From Cryptomeria japonica (Eukaryota; Streptophyta; Pinopsida; Cupressales; Cupressaceae): 64,000 nucleotides of DNA. The notes beneath the pieces are model-generated. The model was not told the DNA's origin and searched no databases. It saw only the letters and a list, made by a program, of their open reading frames with translations. The stretch covers positions 505,377,373 to 505,441,372 of the forward strand of contig NC_081415.1 in assembly GCF_030272615.1 (NCBI RefSeq), given 5' to 3'. The position numbers were made by a program, and so were the translations under genes. Shown here piece by piece: positions 45,394 to 54,717 of this stretch; positions within the stretch are counted from its first letter, which is position 1, and the number at the start of each line of letters is the position of its first letter.

Positions 45394-48300
45394 ATAGCTC
45401 AAACCCGATCACAGTCACGACAATGAGAAATAGAAATAAAAGAAGAAGAAGAGGAAAATCTCAATGAATTCCAAGAAGCACTTGGAGGAAATGTGAATGA
45501 CGAAAACCCAAGTACTCCTACCCCTGCAACAATAGAAAGGGCTCAGCATAACCCTCTTTTTAACAGATTGTTTGACGAAATACTCAGGAGCAATGCGGAT
45601 GCTCACTTCTTAAGACTCGCTCAAGAAGGAGCAAAACTCCCCTCTGACTTTGATTTGGCCCAATTAAGACAAGCATCAGAAAGACAAAGTCACCATGAAG
45701 AGGAAAGAGGTAGAGATCCCATCAGATATAACATTCCTCGAGGTTACCCACCACCTCCTCCTCCAAATGAAATGGAGATGTTGCGGCAACAAGTCGAGAA
45801 TCTCGCCCAACAACTTCATAGTGGTGTCAAGATTAACCAATTCTCACTCAATGACATCTGTCCCTATCCTTTTGATAGGAATCTTTACATGCCACCATTT
45901 CCACGAGGATTCGAAACACCCAAATTCAAAAAATATAGAGGAAAGGGAGATCCTCGTGATCATGTCAGAGAATTTCATTCCGCTTGCCTTGAAGTGGCAT
46001 ATGAAGACACCTACCTAATGCGCCTTTTTCCCCAAAGCTTGGGAGGAACAACCACATCATGGTTTTCCCGACTACCAGGTGGCATTAGAACATTTGAGGA
46101 ACTCATCCAGAAGTTTCTAGCTCATTACTCTCATAACATTGAACGCGACATCACCATGGCTGATCTGTGCAACACCAAACAAAAACCAGGTGAACAATTC
46201 TCAGTATTCCTGCAACGATGGCGTCAAATGTCTAGCAGATGTTCTCTTCAGTTACCTGAATGAGAACTAGTGGAAATATTCATTTCCAACTTAAACGAAG
46301 AAATGGAATTTCACATGGATGTCAAAGACACAGACTCTTTTAATGATATGATCACCAAGGGTTTGAAATGTGAAAGGGCACTCATCAAGAAAGGACTCAT
46401 CAAAACCTTTAATGAACCAAAAGATGGTCCTCGCCCACGCTTCAATAGCGATAAACCAAACTTCTGGAATAAAAACAAGAATATCGTCAACGATGGGGTT
46501 GTGGATGCCCGGACTATCCAAAATGCACAACCTGTGGTTCGGTTTGTAGGATAAAATCCTCCACCTCAAAACAACACAAATGTTCCTTCTAATCAAGGTC
46601 GCATCACATCTCATGATGAACCAAGACCTCGTCAGCAAAAACAGAAACGAACATACACTCCCTTAGGGGAACCCATTGAAACAATATTGCGACAACTCAT
46701 TTCTCAAAATTTGGTCACTTTACCTAAATTATCAAACTATGAGCCTTAGGTCAAACCCACATGGTGGAGAGATACTGAACATTGTGAATTCCATCAAGGA
46801 AGAGGGCACAAGACAAGTAATTGTCACCGATTAAAAGATCTTATTCAGGATCTTATTGACCAAGGAGAAATTGAAATAGAAGGACATGACCCAAAAACAA
46901 CAAATAATGATCATCTGATGTTCAAAAATCCACTTCCATCACAAGATCAAAGGGGTCCTTCCACTTCCAGGCGAGGCACTGATACTACTGATTATACGTA
47001 GGTTGCGTATAATTACACTGTAAATCATCTGTATGATGCCAGTGAACAAGTTGCAACCATAACCTTCAAAAATCCCAACTCCAATTGCAATGTTGTTACA
47101 CGTCATGGCAAGGTCACCATAAAGGCAGCTCCACAAGGCACCACCTCCATCCCAAAGTAGTACAATCTTGTGGAACAATTAGATAAGACGCCCGCACTTA
47201 TATCCATTTTAGAGCTATTCTGCCTATCGCCCTCTCATAAAACTATCTTGGATCAAGCCCTCCAAGAGGCGTCAGTCCCTGCAAATCTAAATACAGACCA
47301 ATTTCAAGCCATGGTTGGAAGTCTAAAGTCATCACCTTGTCTCACTTTTTCTGAAAGTGACAACTCTTCCTTCCAGCAACCTCATAACGCTTCACTCCAC
47401 ATCGAAGGATTTATTAACCAGCATAGGATCAAGTGAGTCTTGATCGATAATGGAGCAGGCCTGAATATTTGTACATTACAGTTGGTCACAACATTGGGAT
47501 ATGCAGTAGAATCAGTGGATCCTCGCAAGAAGATCACAATCAAAGCCTATGACGATGCAGAGCGTTCATCCAAAGGAGTTGTGGTACTCCCAATCCGAGT
47601 GGGCCCCGTGGTAAAGCACATCATCTGTCAGGTTCTGGACCTTCCTTTGCCATATAATTTATTGTTAGGGAGGCCTTGGATACATGCCATGCAAGCCGTT
47701 CCATCTACCTACCATCAATGTATCAAGTTCCCACATAACGGTGTAGAGATCACAATTCTGGGCGATGCAAATCCCTTTGCATATTGCCATAATATCAGCC
47801 ATCAACCAGAGATTACCGTTCCTAATAATAGAGAAGCCATTTCTTCCACATCATATATAAGTCCTGCTTCTCTTGCCAGTTCAAACACCACTATACCCAA
47901 GCAAGAAAAGCTTAAGATGAAGATAGCAGAGGAAGGTCCTGGGGAATACAGCTTGAGTCAACTCTTTTGTGTGGGACAAATGCCCACTTCTCCTAGAACA
48001 CATGGTAAACCACAACAGTTACTCCAACAACCACTGATCACGTCAGCATGTGCTTTGACACCTTTCATCCCTGGAAAGAGTCAAGAAGAAGAAACCCAAG
48101 ATGAGGACTTAGCGGAATGGATCTATAAAGATCCCATCACCACTAATATACTGCGAGTTACACTTCCTACGGATCAGTATGGCAAAGGTCTCCTCATTAT
48201 GCAATGAATGGGGTATGATGGTCAGAGTGCTTTAGGATATTGCAAACAAGGACGACATGAACCTCTGCTACCAGAATTCAAGCCCAAAGGTAATACAGGC

Positions 48301-49130
48301 CTCGACTTTGAAAAAGAGGTCTTTCCTAAACTCAGATTCAAAGGAAAAACCCAACAAACCATTTTGTCCACCTACGGCAAAAAGGACACCTTTCATCATT
48401 AAAATAGCCTCAAGCACCATCCCAACTACCCCACTGAGGCTCAGAACCCCAACACAACCATCACCAATACCACTCATCCCACCTAACGAACTCGTAATCC
48501 CATCAGCAGCACCATTAGCAGCAGCAAGTGTATCAGAACCTGCATCATTTATGGCACCAACAGTTCCAGCAGAAGCAACAGAGTCAATATTACCGATACT
48601 CCCTGTACCAGATCCTTTTATCCCAATCAATCTTCATGCAGCACCAATTACTACAAAGGTACATCAACCAACCACACCTGCAATATTTAACTCCAAAGAC
48701 ATCCCAGTATGGTATAGTAATCGGATGTTGGAAAGTGATTCAGAGACCGACTCACATGAGTGGGAATTTGATTCTGTACAACTTAACACTTCAGATGAGG
48801 AAGACACATCACCGCCTCCGCCACGCAAAGACATCCCTGTTTATGGAGAAGCACAGATAAAGACCACTTGGTTCCTGAACTGGAAACATCTTCCATAGAC
48901 CCTACGTCTCATCCTACGCCTGATTCTGACAAGGAGAGTACCATTAACGACCTTCACCATAACATCTTAACCCTCACTGATACCTCTAACGAACTTAACC
49001 TAATCGATGAAGTAATGCCCATTATCCACCCTGAACTCATTGAATGGAACCAACCAAATCCCCCATGTCATGACCTCTTCCAAAACGATGAGGCCATCAT
49101 TGACTTTTTGGAATTAAGGGATAACCTACT
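45394..49130 (+). pseudogene. E1 gag-protease, interrupted by stops, a frameshift pair and the E2 insertion
   Basis: The start codon of E2 (ATG at 53284) is ATA here (45394-45396). In-frame stops are at 45424, 46261, 46552, 46747, 46999, 47158, 47434 and 48205. A one-base insertion near 48345 is compensated by a one-base loss near 48871. Gag shows the capsid block FETPKFKKYRGKGDP and the Tat-type knuckle CEFHQGRGHKTSNC (C-x2-H-x4-H-x4-C). The protease motif is LIDNGAGLNI at about 47440-47470. The frame is cut at 49130 before RT. Confidence 0.9.
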
Positions 49131-50568
49131 TGTAGTCACATAAATCTGTCCATTTTAATTAAATGAATATTTCATATTTATTTGATTAAAAATCCACTAG
49201 CCATCAGTTAATTAAATTAATATTTAATTAATTTATCCCCAAACATTCTTCTATTAATTAAATAAATTATTCAATTTATTTTAATTAATTCATTAAACCA
49301 AATACAAATCAATTAAATAAATAAAATCAATTTATTTAATTAAATCCCCCTATTCCTCTTTTAAATAAATTAAATAAAACATTTATTTAAATCATTATCC
49401 CCACCCCACTTGCATTTTCCTACAAATGCAACTTGCACACTTATTGAAATAAATGAATTTTTATTTTAATAAAATCCTATTTTCCCTCACCCACCAAATC
49501 CACTTGCAAAATCTAATCCCCTTCTAGATTCTTCTAACCCCTTCCTAATTAACCTAATCCATCCCCTAATTATTGTCACATTCCTAAGCAAAATGGAGTC
49601 ACTTCTCAAAGCCTAAAAGTCTTTGATAACCATTAAAGGCTTTCAACCTTCAACCACTAAATGGCTCAAAGTCTTTGATAACCATTGAAGGCTTCCAACT
49701 TTCAACCACTTAATCCCCAAAGTCTCCAATAACCATTAATGGTTAACTCAAACCCTCCCACATGGTTAAAACATTTGTTTTGACTCAACCTCTACCCAAC
49801 CCAAGGGTCTCATCAAGCCTTTAAAGCTTTGACCATGATTATCTCTTAATCATTTGCACAAAGGTTTATCCTTGCATTAACTCCTAATCCAGTGGGTAAT
49901 CCTAATTTAGACTTGACCCTTAGCCTTTAGATAACCATGAGGTCTTCTCAGGCCTTTAATGCCTCCAACCTCTTCTCTCAACCCAATCCTATGTTGACAT
50001 TTGTCATCATTTCATTAGTGCCAATTATGCACATGGATCCCCAACTTTCAAGCTTGACCCTTGATTAAATCATTCAATCCTGGCCATCCATTGCTCCATT
50101 TTTCCTATAAATAGAGCCCATTCCTTCATAATCCAGATCCTGAAAACTTGTATGCATCTAAGCTATAGATATTTTAGAGAGCATTTTAGCATAAGCAATC
50201 TAACATCTTGTCTTTTTGGTTAAAATACATCATTTTAGCATTAGTATTAGCTTTTCATTTCATATTTGGAGCTATACTACAATCTCAATCCTCCATAAGC
50301 ATCCATAGTGCAAAAAGCTGCTAAGAGCTACACTATTTTGGAACTTGGAGAGGAGAGGAACAAGGGAGAAGGAGCTAATCTCATGCTAAGAGATAGTTGG
50401 AGATGTCTCATTGTCTTTACTTCTTTAGTTAGATTCATTAGCATGTTTTTAGTGTCTCTCTTGGAATGCCTTCATATGTTTTAGTTTTTGATTGACTAAC
50501 GCTAATGCTTTGTGTGTTTTGTGATTGTTTGATCTTAAACTAACCTTGTGCCATTTAGGAGGGCATCA
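49131..50568 (+). repeat. 5' LTR of E2
   Basis: 1438 bp starting TGTAGTCACATAAATC and ending GGGCATCA, two bases before the PBS. Its U3 differs clearly from E1 between about 49610 and 50080 but is close to it on both sides. It starts inside E1 coding sequence, right after the codons matching LELRDNL in the E2 protein. Confidence 0.9.
50106..50114 (+). promoter_or_regulatory. TATA box of the E2 LTR
   Basis: TATAAATAG in the same context as in E1 (CATTTTTCCTATAAATAG). Confidence 0.75.
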
Positions 50569-50570
50569 TT

Positions 50571-50609
50571 TGGTGAACCCGACGTGAATCGAACACGCAA
50601 CCTTCTGAT
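50571..50609 (+). other. E2 primer-binding site with 39-nt complementarity to tRNA-Trp
   Basis: It begins TGGTGAACCCGACGTGAATC like E1, then continues as the complement of the tRNA through the T arm, variable loop and 3' strand of the anticodon stem. The first mismatch is at 50610, opposite tRNA position 37. A normal PBS stops at 18 nt or so. The tRNA sequence is recalled from memory and should be verified. Confidence 0.78.
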
Positions 50610-50665
50610 GTTTTTTTTTGAAATTAACATTTTGCTTGTTGAAATTGCCACACAGGTCGCGCTTC

Positions 50666-50945
50666 GGCGCTATTGAACGCGTTTTAGCGCTTTTGTAACA
50701 ATTTCTTTTAGCGCTATTGACCCTAAGATAGCGCTATTGAAAAGGTTTCAGCGCTTTTGACAACATTCCAGTGCTATTGTCACAGTTTCAACACTATTGA
50801 CACACTTCCAGCGCGTTTGTCTTCTCGGGTTTTTGTTTTCTTTCAGCGCTATGGTGTTAATTAGCGCTTCTGCCACAACAGACTAGCGCTATTGTATGAA
50901 TCAGTGCTTCTGCAAAAACACAGGATAGCGCTATTGCGACAGAGT
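50666..50945 (+). repeat. 20-bp tandem repeats with AGCGCT core (E2)
   Basis: Seven regular units (20, 24, then five of 20 bp) span 50666-50809. Further AGCGCT or AGTGCT motifs follow at irregular spacing to 50945, about 13 in all. E2 has one regular unit more than E1. Confidence 0.88.
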
Positions 50946-51585
50946 GTCGCCCAAATTCACTTTGTAACCAAAAAAATCAAAACTTAGGCTTGTGGAAGCC
51001 CCCCCCCTTGAGCATTGGTTTTTATTGACTTGTTTTTCTTTGTGCAGGTTAACAACACAACAAAAAATCACAATTTTTTTTTCATTTAGTGCTTAAAAAG
51101 AACTTAAAACCACAAAAAAAATAGTTTTTTATTGTTTTCTAGTTAGGCCTCATTTTCTTTGGTGCTTAAAATTAACAACACAAAATTTGATTTCATTGCA
51201 TCAATTGGGACCTAAAATTTACAATCCACATTTCAAAAATTTGGTGCAAATAAAACTGACAAACCACTTGTTTTTGATTTATTTTTAGCAAACAAATTTT
51301 CCTTCATGCAAACGTGCTTTTCATTGAGTTGACCAGGATTTCCAAATTCTAGATTACAAAACATATTGCTTCGAAGATAAAAAGAACACCATGGCTGTTG
51401 GAGCAACATCTCCAAATAGTTAGATCATCTTTGCAAATGCTGGATTAAAAAGAACAAGTGAATTTGGTGTTTGGCACGCTTGTGCACAAAAGTCAGTCGA
51501 GTGGACCTACTTCTAACACACACTATCCTCTCCCTTGGCTCTCGTGGTCCTAGGTGCAAGAGAAAAGTGTTAGTAACACTCAAAT

Positions 51586-51800
51586 TTTATCTTTTTAAGA
51601 GAGGCCTGCCAAGGGATCGATACTCTTGGGAACGACCTCGAGCGGTAAATCCTTCGAGCCGCTATAGAAATCAGGTGAGAGCGAAAGCTGTAGCCTTGGG
51701 TATAGCTATTCCTACAGTGTAACTGGCCGAAAGGACAAATGGGCCCCACCACCAGTTACAAGGCTCTTAAGTGAGTCACTGCAGAATGAACTTATGTCCA
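51586..51800 (+). other. Highly conserved structured leader segment (E2)
   Basis: Counterpart of 43698-43915. The hairpin at 51609-51629 has a 7-bp stem and the palindromic loop core ATCGAT. The 51718-51760 hairpin has the 9-bp stem and GGGCCC (51741-51746) in its loop. CAG|GTGAGAG lies at 51672-51679. The three substitutions relative to E1 fall in loops or outside stems. Confidence 0.65.
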
Positions 51801-52454
51801 AAGCCATCGAACATGACTAAACACCTTTAAGTAGTAGCCCACCTGTTCTATTGATTGAGGATATTTGAGGTATAATTTAGTGCAAGAGCATAGAAGGTTT
51901 TGCTCCCAAGATACTCACCATACATATTTCCTTGAGTAGAAACATAGCTTTTTGAAAGGTCACTTGTGGCTTGATAAAAGTGGTGACTCCCCCATCATAG
52001 GGATCATCTATTTGTTATGCTCGTGCAAGACTTAGTATATCACATCCTTACCTGCCACGGCGGAATTCATAAGGTATGTAGTACCAAAGTCGAAGAAATA
52101 TCAAGATGTGGGCTAAATTTATCACAACTGGCCATTTGACCATAGGGATAAAAAGTGTTTGAAGTGTGTTCGTTTTACAGACCTAGTGCGAATTGAGCCG
52201 ACTTCAGGCTTTGGAAATACACCTTAAAATAAATCTAAAGGAAGGGTCAAAAACAAGTCCAAGGATTGGGTTGATCTAGACCCATACTCATTTGTGCCTT
52301 TGAGTCTACAATTTTGTGTTTGTGTGCTTGCTTTGTTTTCTTGTCAAAGAAAAATCAAAAAATCAATCCCAAAAACAAAGTATTCATCCAACATCTGTCA
52401 ACACAACCAAAAATACCAAAAACAAAGTGCAAACAACACAGAGTCACAACTTTT

Positions 52455-52838
52455 ATGACCATTCTTCACATCTTGCGAAAGAAGAAGTGTCATCAGAATA
52501 TCAACTTGAAAAGGAGACCATTGAGCTCAAAGGCTTTAATAAAAAGGAGGAAATTCTTCTATATCAATCGACAAATCTTTGTCTCCCATAGAGTCTTTCT
52601 ACATCGCATGCGTCTATACCTTCAAGGTAAAACAAACAAATTTGATTCTGAATCATTAAACCGCAGAGCTTTCATGCAATATAGAGCTCTGAGTTATCAC
52701 AAAAATCAAGGAGGAAAGATTAAACCCAACTTCTTCCCAAACATCTGTATCACCTACAACACACCTCGAGAAATACCACCAACGCCTGAAAGGGAGGAAG
52801 AAGAGTTTGTCCCATTTGTGACACAAAGTTTTTATTGA
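52455..52838 (+). CDS. Leader ORF of E2, 127 codons, unknown function
   Basis: Same length and frame as the E1 ORF, starting MTILHILRKKK and ending FVTQSFY. The two proteins differ at eight positions (for example R/C at residue 12 and N/K at residue 90). By eye there are about 15 synonymous changes, so change is concentrated at silent sites. It lies ~450 bp before gag in a 2.7-kb leader, downstream of the hairpin block and its splice-donor-like site. Its function is unknown; a basic protein encoded by a retroelement leader could bind nucleic acid, which is speculation. Confidence 0.7.
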   Translation: MTILHILRKKKCHQNINLKRRPLSSKALIKRRKFFYINRQIFVSHRVFLHRMRLYLQGKTNKFDSESLNRRAFMQYRALSYHKNQGGKIKPNFFPNICITYNTPREIPPTPEREEEEFVPFVTQSFY

Positions 52839-53283
52839 AGTTGAAAACATTTTCATCCATCATCTCACTCATACATCATCACTTCATCATCAATCCATCC
52901 CAAAACTCTCAAAACATTAAGAGGTTCTTGTCCCAAGATTCCTTTTTAGATATTGCTTGAAATCAAACACATCACATCACTTTTTAGATTGTTTCTACAT
53001 CTAGGATAAGCTCATCCTAAGAGACACATCTACGTAGGTTAAAAACTAGTTCATGAGTAAATCCTCTCATTGCTAGGTAGTCCAATCTGTAACACATCTC
53101 AGATTTCTCTACACCTTATCACATCAAATCTTATCAAAACAAGCAAGCAAATTCGAAGAAGGAATTTCAGTTACATCTACCTTAAAAGTGCTCAAACCAC
53201 ATAATTCACCAACCATCAATCTTTCATTTCATCACCAACTCATCATCATCTTCAATCAACTTCAAAACAAACTTGCAAACAAA

Positions 53284-54717
53284 ATGGCTCAAACCCGATC
53301 ACGATCAAGGCAGCGAGAAATAGAAATTGAGGAAGAAGAGGACAACCTCAATGAATTTCAAGAAGCACTTGGAAGAAATGTGAATGACGAAAACCCAAGT
53401 ACTCCCACTCCTTCAACAATCGAAAGGGTTTAGCATAACCCTCATTTTAACAGATTATTTGATGAAATACTAAGGAGCAATGCGGATGCTCACTTTTTAA
53501 GACTCGCTCAAGAAGGAGCCAAACTCCCCTCTGAATTTGATCTTGCCCAATTAAGACAAGCATCAGAAAGACAAAGTCGCCATGAGGAGGAACGAGGTAG
53601 AAATCACATCAGATATAACATCCCTCGAGGTAACCCACCACCTCCTCCTCCAAATGAAATGGAGATGTTGCGGCAACAAGTCGAGAATCTCGCCCAACAA
53701 CTTCATAGTGGTGTTAAGACCAATCAATTCTCACTTAACGACATCTGTCCCTATCCGTTTGATAGGAATCTTTATATGCCACCCTTTCCACGCGGGTTCG
53801 AAACACCAAAATTCAAAAAATATAGAGGAAAGGGAGATCCCCGCGATCATGTCCGAGAATTTCATTCCGCTTGTCTCGAAGTCGCATATGAAGACACATA
53901 CTTAATGCGCCTTTTTCCCCAAAGCTTGGGAGGAACAACCACATCATGGTTTTCCCGACTACCAGGTGGCATAAGAACATTTGAGGAACTCATCCAGAAG
54001 TTCCTATCTCATTACTCTTATAATATTGAACGCGACATCACCATGGTTGATCTATGCAATACCAAACAAAAACTAGGTGAACTATTCTCAGTATTCCTGC
54101 AACGATGGCGCCAAATGTCTAGCAGACGTTCTCTTCAGTTACCTAAATGAGAACTAGTGGAAATTTTCATTTCCAACTTAAACGAAGAAATGGAATTTCA
54201 CCTGGATGTTAAAGACACAGACTCTTTTAACGATATGATCACCAAAGGTATAAAATGTGAAAGGGAACTCATCAAAAAAGGACTCATCAAAATCTTTAAT
54301 GAACCAAAAGATGGTCCTCGCCCACGCTTCAATAGCGATAAACCGAACTTCTCGAACAAGAATAAGAATATCGTCAACGATGGAGTTGTGGATGCTCGGA
54401 CTGTCCAAAATGCACAACCTGTGGTTCGGTTTGCAGGACAAAATCCTCCACCACAAAATAACACAAATGTTCCTCTTAATCAAGGTCGCATCACATCTCA
54501 TGATGAACCAAGACCTCATCCACAAAAACAAAAATGCACATACACTCCCTTAGGGGAACCCATTGAAACAGTGATGCGACAACTCATTTCTCAGAATTTG
54601 ATCACTCTACCTAAGTTATCAAATTATGAGCCTCAAGTCAAACCGGCATGGTGAAGAGATACTGAACATTGTGAGTTCCATCAAGGAAGAGGACACAAGA
54701 CAAGTAATTGTCACCGA
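53284..54717 (+). pseudogene. E2 gag, interrupted by three stops
   Basis: Starts MAQTRSRSRQREIEIEEEE; the capsid domain (about 53780-54110) contains FETPKFKKYRGKGDP and WFSRLPGGIRTFEELIQKFL, typical of Retrotrans_gag in the Tat lineage. The zinc knuckle CEFHQGRGHKTSNC lies at 54670-54711 (C-x2-H-x4-H-x4-C). Stops are TAG at 53431, TGA at 54148 and TGA at 54652. The first and last differ from E1 by single transitions; the middle one is shared with E1. Gag continues in frame into the protease. Confidence 0.9.

Larger units (their letters stand above)
41199..49130 (+). mobile_element. Tat-lineage gypsy element copy E1, interrupted by copy E2
   Basis: E1 has an LTR (41199-42591), a tRNA-Trp-type PBS, a ~2.8-kb leader with a small ORF, and gag plus protease in decayed form. 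It breaks off at 49130 within the protease-RT linker, exactly where the LTR of a second copy of the same family starts. The E2 polyprotein continues at the matching point with RT, so the missing part of E1 should lie beyond E2's 3' LTR, outside the window. A pol-deleted E1 sharing an LTR with E2 is a weaker alternative. Confidence 0.85.

Noticed and set aside
48268-48630. 120-codon minus-strand frame rich in Gly, Ala and Ser
   Set aside because: Antisense shadow of the proline- and threonine-rich protease-RT linker of E1; the same shadow appears over E2 at 56109-56723.
50571-50610. Half tRNA-Trp gene on the minus strand
   Set aside because: It sits two bases after an LTR end and begins with the complement of CCA, which tRNA genes in plants do not encode; it is a primer-binding site, and the 5' half of the tRNA is absent.
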